Part shown: positions 44,728 to 48,223 of the stretch, in pieces
Layout of the letters: each line of letters begins with the position of its first letter
How positions within the stretch are numbered: position 1 is the stretch's first letter
Assembly: GCA_002683825.1 (NCBI GenBank)
Contig: NYUD01000089.1
Span: 1 to 48,223 of the forward strand
Direction: 5' to 3'
Source: Planctomycetota bacterium
GTDB taxonomy: Bacteria; Planctomycetota; UBA1135; GCA-002686595
Length of the DNA stretch: 48,223 nucleotides
Notes under the pieces: generated by a model
What the model was told of the DNA's origin: nothing
Seen by the model: the letters and a program-made list of their open reading frames with translations, nothing else
Database searches by the model: none
Translations under genes and position numbers: made by a program

Positions 44728-46149
44728 ATGGCGAAGAAGCCTGAAAGCTCGAAACCGCAGAAGCGTTGGCGCGAGAACATCGAAGCGCTGGCGGTCGCGG
44801 TAGTCGTGGCGCTCCTGTTCAAGTACTTCATCCTCGAAATCAGCAAGATTCCCTCGGGCTCGATGCAGCCGACCTTGATGGGACACCCCCAGAGCGGTGT
44901 CTTCGATCGCGTCCTGGTCGACAAGCTGTCCTTTCGCTTTCGGGATCCGGACCGCTTCGAGATCGTCGTCTTCAAGCACCCGCTCGAGCGCTCGCGCGTC
45001 ATGGTCAAGCGCCTGGTGGGTATGCCCGGAGAAGAGCTGAAGATCGAGAACGGCGATTTGTGGACGCGGGCTTCCGGGACGGAAGAGTGGAAGATCCTAC
45101 GCCCCCCGGCGAGTGTTCAGGACGAGCTCTGGAAGCGAATCGACGTGGACAAGCCGAAACAAACCAGCTGGAGCGGTCTAGACGGCGACGCCTGGCTCGC
45201 CAAGGGCCGTGGAGCCAGGACGAATCAACCCGGCCGAATCGCCTTTCGGAGGCGGGACAACGGCATCCGCGACGAATACACCGACGGTTACCCCGATGCG
45301 CTACGCCGCGAGATCAAGGCACCCCGCGGGCGGAACTTCGTCGGCGACCTGCGCGTCGAGGGCGAGGTCCACCCGGCCGCGAACGTGACCGCCTTCGTGG
45401 TTGAGTTGAAGGAAGGAACCCGTTCCTACGTATTCCGCATTCCCGGCCCTGCTGCAGATGCCGGGGACAGGGCCGAAATTCGCTACCACGCACCGGAGCG
45501 TGGATCCAATCCGGCGGAAAAGGTGGAGTTCTCGGAAACCGCTCGTCTCGCGAAGTCGAAGGGCTATACGTTCGCTGCCCAGAACCTGAACGACCGGCTG
45601 ACACTCACGCTCGATGGCGAAACCCTTGCCGAACTGGATATCCCGGCCAACAAGAACCAGCACTCGACGGTGCAAATCGGGTTCGAAGGCGGCGGAGGGG
45701 AACTCGACGATCTGCAGGTATTGCGCGACACGTACTACGCCTCCCCGCAAGACACGTGGTCGGTGGAGATCCCTGAAGGCAACTACGTCATGCTCGGCGA
45801 CAACACCCTGGACTCAGCGGACAGCCGACTCTGGGAAGAACAGACGATCCACATGCAGGGGGGGAGCGAACGCAGAGGCAACTACCGCCATCGAGAGAAT
45901 CCACTGCCCGGTGCGGAGGAGTACGGGGATCAGGTGCGTTTCAAGAACACCTGGGGCGAGGTCGAGTGGTTTCCGCGCAATCGGGTGGAGTCGGAGGCGG
46001 GGATTCGCTTCGAGGGCCTGCTCTCCGAGCTAGGGCCCATCCGGCGCGAACCCCTGGTGCCCCGCAGCCTGATCCAGGGCCGCGCGGTGGCGGTTTTCTG
46101 GCCGCTCCAGCCCACCCGCAGGCTGTGGCGACTGGCGTGGCTCCACTAG
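44728..46149 (+). CDS. lepB: Signal peptidase I with large inserted beta-sandwich domain (copy 2)
   Basis: This 473-residue tandem paralogue of the preceding gene begins with ATG 44728. It has one membrane helix, catalytic Ser45 (SKIPSGSMQPTL) and Lys94 (MVKRLVGMPGEEL), and box E MLGDNTLDSADSR near 356-368. It carries the same inserted domain (FVGDLRVEGEVHPAANVTAF, YTFAAQNLNDRLTLTLDGET, LDDLQVLRDTYY) and the same C-terminal ending (SLIQGRAVAVFWPLQPTRR). The two copies differ enough to suggest different substrate preferences. The pair ends the rph operon. Confidence 0.88.
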   Translation: MAKKPESSKPQKRWRENIEALAVAVVVALLFKYFILEISKIPSGSMQPTLMGHPQSGVFDRVLVDKLSFRFRDPDRFEIVVFKHPLERSRVMVKRLVGMPGEELKIENGDLWTRASGTEEWKILRPPASVQDELWKRIDVDKPKQTSWSGLDGDAWLAKGRGARTNQPGRIAFRRRDNGIRDEYTDGYPDALRREIKAPRGRNFVGDLRVEGEVHPAANVTAFVVELKEGTRSYVFRIPGPAADAGDRAEIRYHAPERGSNPAEKVEFSETARLAKSKGYTFAAQNLNDRLTLTLDGETLAELDIPANKNQHSTVQIGFEGGGGELDDLQVLRDTYYASPQDTWSVEIPEGNYVMLGDNTLDSADSRLWEEQTIHMQGGSERRGNYRHRENPLPGAEEYGDQVRFKNTWGEVEWFPRNRVESEAGIRFEGLLSELGPIRREPLVPRSLIQGRAVAVFWPLQPTRRLWRLAWLH

Positions 46150-46165
46150 CCGAGTGGGCGGGTTG

Positions 46166-46388
46166 TTTTCCACGCTGGAACGCACGCTCTTCGAGAGTCA
46201 AGCGGAAGATCCCCTCTTTCTTTCCCCATGGGCAAGAATGGGACCGGTGCTCGAGGTCTTGCCTATGTGCTTGCGAACAAGCAGGTTAGGAGGGAACATG
46301 AGGTTTCGTAGCTGGAAGAAGGAGAACGGCTGTACCACGACAACCCGACCTCCACGACCGAAGAGCATTTTTCCACGAGTTATCCACA
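46166..46388 (+). other. DnaA-box-like sites upstream of lptB
   Basis: A perfect DnaA box TTATCCACA is at 46380-46388. TTTTCCACG, one base from TTTTCCACA, occurs at 46166-46174 and again at 46369-46377, three bases before the perfect box. A further weak match, AAATCCACA, is at 46449-46457 inside lptB. The 278-base gap is not strongly AT-rich and no dnaA or other origin gene is near, so this could be an origin, a DnaA-titrating site or DnaA control of the lptB promoter. Confidence 0.45.
46268..46283 (+). repeat. Small hairpin with CGAA loop
   Basis: TGCTTG (46268-46273) pairs with CAAGCA (46278-46283) around a CGAA loop. It lies just upstream of the strong AGGAGGG at 46288 and could hide or expose that ribosome site. 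Confidence 0.35.
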
Positions 46389-46417
46389 GGACTTGGGAAG
46401 TCGGGAGCGGGCCGTAG
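46298..46417 (+). CDS. Possible small protein (39 aa) upstream of lptB
   Basis: A frame [20 protein letters not shown]... starts 3-4 bases after AGGAGGG (46288-46294), the strongest ribosome site in the last 6 kb, and ends in the lptB promoter. It is basic, with no known family. It also covers two of the DnaA-box-like sites. It may be a leader peptide or fortuitous. Confidence 0.25.
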   Translation: MRFRSWKKENGCTTTTRPPRPKSIFPRVIHRTWEVGSGP

Positions 46418-46420
46418 ACT
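46415..46420 (+). promoter_or_regulatory. lptB promoter (-35 TTGGGA, -10 TAGACT), leaderless spacing
   Basis: TTGGGA at 46393-46398 and TAGACT at 46415-46420 are 16 bases apart. Seven bases then lead to GTG 46428, or ten to ATG 46431. The perfect DnaA box at 46380-46388 lies immediately upstream of the -35 element. Confidence 0.55.
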
Positions 46421-46427
46421 GCGCCCC

Positions 46428-47246
46428 GTGATGGCCTGGTTCAGCGGAAAATCCACAGGTCCTGCCCCCCACCCCGATTCGCTTCTCGAGGTGCGCAATC
46501 TTGTCAAGTCGTATCGCCGCCGGCGGGTGGTCAACGGCGTGTCCTTCTACGTGCGGGCGGGCGAGATCGTGGGCCTCCTGGGTCCCAACGGAGCCGGCAA
46601 GACCACGAGCTTCCGGATGACCGTCGGGCTCACACAGCCCGATCAAGGCGAGGTGTGGTTGAGGAACCGCGAGTGTTCCCGCTTGCCGATGTACAAGCGC
46701 GCGCGCCTGGGGATGGGCTATCTGCCACAGGAGGCGTCGGTGTTTCGGCGGATGTCGGTACGCGACAACTTGCTGGCAGTGCTGGAAGCACAACGGCTCT
46801 CGAAGTCCGAGCGGGAAGAGCGCGCGGGTGAACTACTGTCCGAGCTGGACTTGACACACCTGGCCCTCAATGTGGCGGAGACGCTGTCGGGAGGCGAGCG
46901 AAGAAGGCTGGAGATCTGTCGCGCACTGGCGAGCGAGCCGACGATCCTGCTTCTGGATGAACCGTTCGCGGGTGTCGACCCGATCGCTGTGGAAGAGATC
47001 CAGGACCTGATTCAGAAGCTGCGAGGGAAAGGGATCGGCGTCCTGATCACGGATCACAACGTGAGGGAAACGCTACAGAGCACCGATCGAGCGTACATCA
47101 TCCACGAGGGTCGCATTCTCAAGGAGGGCACGGCGGCGGAGCTGATCGGGGACCCGAAGGTGAGGGAAGTCTACCTGGGAAAGAGCTTCGAGCCGGCCTT
47201 GCGCGGGGTCACGGCCGAGGAAGAACGCGGGCTGGCGGACCTGTAG
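46428..47246 (+). CDS. lptB: LPS export ABC transporter ATP-binding protein
   Basis: The 272-residue cytoplasmic ATPase can start at GTG 46428 or ATG 46431. It has Walker [10 protein letters not shown], the LptB-specific [20 protein letters not shown], signature LSGGERRR, Walker [21 protein letters not shown] and switch [10 protein letters not shown]. LptB powers extraction of lipopolysaccharide by LptFG and its delivery to the outer membrane, which indicates a didermic envelope with LPS in this organism. The other lpt genes are not adjacent. Confidence 0.93.
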   Translation: MMAWFSGKSTGPAPHPDSLLEVRNLVKSYRRRRVVNGVSFYVRAGEIVGLLGPNGAGKTTSFRMTVGLTQPDQGEVWLRNRECSRLPMYKRARLGMGYLPQEASVFRRMSVRDNLLAVLEAQRLSKSEREERAGELLSELDLTHLALNVAETLSGGERRRLEICRALASEPTILLLDEPFAGVDPIAVEEIQDLIQKLRGKGIGVLITDHNVRETLQSTDRAYIIHEGRILKEGTAAELIGDPKVREVYLGKSFEPALRGVTAEEERGLADL

Positions 47247-47260
47247 CCGCCGCTCCCCCA

Positions 47261-47300
47261 AAAAAAAAGGCCGGACCACCTTTTAGCGGTGATCCAGCCG
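47261..47300 (-). terminator. Intrinsic terminator of the VWA gene
   Basis: Read on the minus strand, GGCTGGATCACC (47300-47289) pairs over 12 bp, with two G-U pairs, with GGTGGTCCGGCC (47281-47270) around GCTAAAA. Nine T bases follow (47269-47261). This is a textbook Rho-independent terminator for the VWA gene and may also stop lptB transcripts from the other side. Confidence 0.9.
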
Positions 47301-47350
47301 TCTTCACCCTGTCCTTTTCAACTCGGGCGGAGCGTTTCTGAGCGGGGGAG

Positions 47351-48223
47351 CTAGGACTTCTTCGGCGCCACCCAGCTCATCGGGTTCGGCAGTCCGACCT
47401 TGCTTCCCATCTGCGAGTGCGAAACCGCCTGCAGGGAGGTGCTCAACCACGAGAACAGCTCGCGGAAGCACAGCTCCTTCAACAGCAACGGCTCACGGGT
47501 CGTAAGCAAACCGAGAGTCGCCATGTCCGCGCCTTCAACGCCGACACTGAAGAACGCAAAGTCACCCTGGGTTTCCCCGAGGCGGATCTTTGTGGCGGCG
47601 GCCTGAAGATCGCCGGACGGGGCACCCTTGCTGATCAAGAAGACCCACGGACGATAGTTCGCGACACCGGCCTTCTTGTAGACCTGCTTGCGCTCGTAAA
47701 CCATCTCGATGGAGCGCTCGATGGCATCTGCTAGCGGGGCGTTGCCGCCGGCCTGAAGGGTCGGAACGGTGAATTCTTCGGGGGACTGGAATTCCGACTC
47801 GTAGGAAGCGTTGCCAAAGGCCACCACGGCGATCTCGACGCGCTTGCCCGAGAGTTCGTCCGAGCAGAGCGACTCGCGAAACAGCGTGATGCCGTCATTG
47901 AGTTCGCGGATCGGATTTCCCTGCATGGAATCGGAGGCATCGACCAGTAGGACGACCGGGCAACGCGGTTCGGGGTTCTCCACGAACTCCGCCGCATCGA
48001 ATCCCATGTCGTCCTTGAAAACGAGCGACTCGCCCGGCTGGGTCGGCAAGGCAGCGGCCGGATCGGTCTGAGCGGGCTGGGCCTTTTGTTGCGGCTGCAC
48101 TTGCTGCTGCGGCTGGACCTGCTTCTGCGGCTGGGCCTGCTTCTGCGGCTGGGCCTCTTGCTGCGGCTGAACCTGCTGCTGCGGCTGAACCTGCTGCTGC
48201 GGCTGGGCCTCTTGCTGCGGCTG
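47351..48223 (-). CDS. TerY-like VWA-domain protein with Gln/Pro hexapeptide repeats (5'-truncated)
   Basis: The minus-strand frame is open to the last base of the window, so the N-terminus lies outside; a GTG at 48100 is inside the repeat. The visible 290 residues begin with eight copies of a QPQ[QK][QEK][AV] hexapeptide. A VWA domain follows: MIDAS VLLVDASDSMQGNPIRELN (D-x-S-x-S), VEIAVVAFGNASYESEF, NAPLADAIERSIEMVYERKQ, VANYRPWVFLISKGAPSG. The last motif resembles TerY (YRPWIFLITDGxPTD), but the Asp is Lys, so the metal site is altered. TerY proteins belong to phosphorylation or stress systems with kinases and phosphatases. No signal peptide can be judged. Confidence 0.8.
   Translation of the reverse strand, partial: QPQQEAQPQQQVQPQQQVQPQQEAQPQKQAQPQKQVQPQQQVQPQQKAQPAQTDPAAALPTQPGESLVFKDDMGFDAAEFVENPEPRCPVVLLVDASDSMQGNPIRELNDGITLFRESLCSDELSGKRVEIAVVAFGNASYESEFQSPEEFTVPTLQAGGNAPLADAIERSIEMVYERKQVYKKAGVANYRPWVFLISKGAPSGDLQAAATKIRLGETQGDFAFFSVGVEGADMATLGLLTTREPLLLKELCFRELFSWLSTSLQAVSHSQMGSKVGLPNPMSWVAPKKS
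48080..48223 (-). repeat. 18-bp tandem repeat (eight copies visible)
   Basis: Units of the form CAGCCGCAGCAGCAGGTT run from the window edge to 48080, exactly eight copies in 144 bases. They vary mainly at codons 4 to 6, giving QPQQEA, QPQQQV, QPQKQA, QPQKQV and QPQQKA. They are in frame with the VWA gene, so length changes keep the reading frame. Confidence 0.9.

Noticed and set aside
48080..48223. Right-edge repeats as a CRISPR array
   Set aside because: Units are contiguous 18-mers without spacers and keep one reading frame.
1..48223. tRNA, rRNA, insertion sequences and prophage genes
   Set aside because: No T-loop-like cloverleaf, rRNA segment, transposase, integrase or terminal repeats were recognised in reading both strands.

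Overview
This is a GC-rich, densely coded stretch of bacterial chromosome. The gene content points to the phylum Planctomycetota: a very large Ser/Thr kinase fused to WD40 repeats, secreted multihaem cytochrome c carrying a PA14 domain, lipoprotein sulfatases, TMTC-like membrane proteins with TPRs, unusually long signal peptidases I, and an LPS-export ATPase (lptB), which implies an outer membrane. This placement is an inference from gene families; the window has no rRNA or tRNA gene.

Layout. 1-1614: end of a secreted matrixin-type metalloprotease with IPT/TIG domains, closed by a strong hairpin. 1715-3347 (minus): a D-amino-acid dehydrogenase-like flavoprotein followed, with overlap, by an ArsC-family selenoprotein whose active-site codon is an in-frame UGA followed by a SECIS-like hairpin. 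3523-6387: GT-C/TPR membrane protein, convergent with pyrK (6408-7262, minus). 7573-9521: ABC-F ATPase, then a remnant of a DCC-family protein. 9620-18636: a tightly packed set of GT-C membrane protein, non-FGly sulfatase-superfamily lipoprotein, pentahaem cytochrome with PA14, beta-propeller protein and a classical sulfatase, probably for extracellular carbohydrate processing. 18624-19412 (minus): outer-membrane beta-barrel. 19482-24978: three exported proteins (Kelch, PHP/CehA-like, propeller) that share a small terminal module. 25104-27539: SGNH + MBOAT pair for polysaccharide O-acylation.

27571-31079: argS, apt and a FliA/WhiG-type sigma factor with a histone-H1-like basic N-terminus. 31458-38981: secreted amidohydrolase, kinase-WD40 protein and DbpA-type DEAD-box helicase. 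39353-46149: birA, rph, rdgB, lepA and two tandem signal peptidases I with large inserted domains, the last four in an operon. 46428-47246: lptB, preceded by DnaA-box-like sites. 47351-48223 (minus): a TerY-like VWA protein with a hexapeptide-repeat N-terminus, cut by the window edge.

Several start codons that lack a Shine-Dalgarno sequence have a TANNNT box 6-7 bases upstream, suggesting leaderless transcripts. Two intergenic regions (24979-25103 and 32823-32979) share the same nested inverted-repeat architecture next to the -10 box. The most notable single item is the overlooked selenoprotein at 1715-2077.
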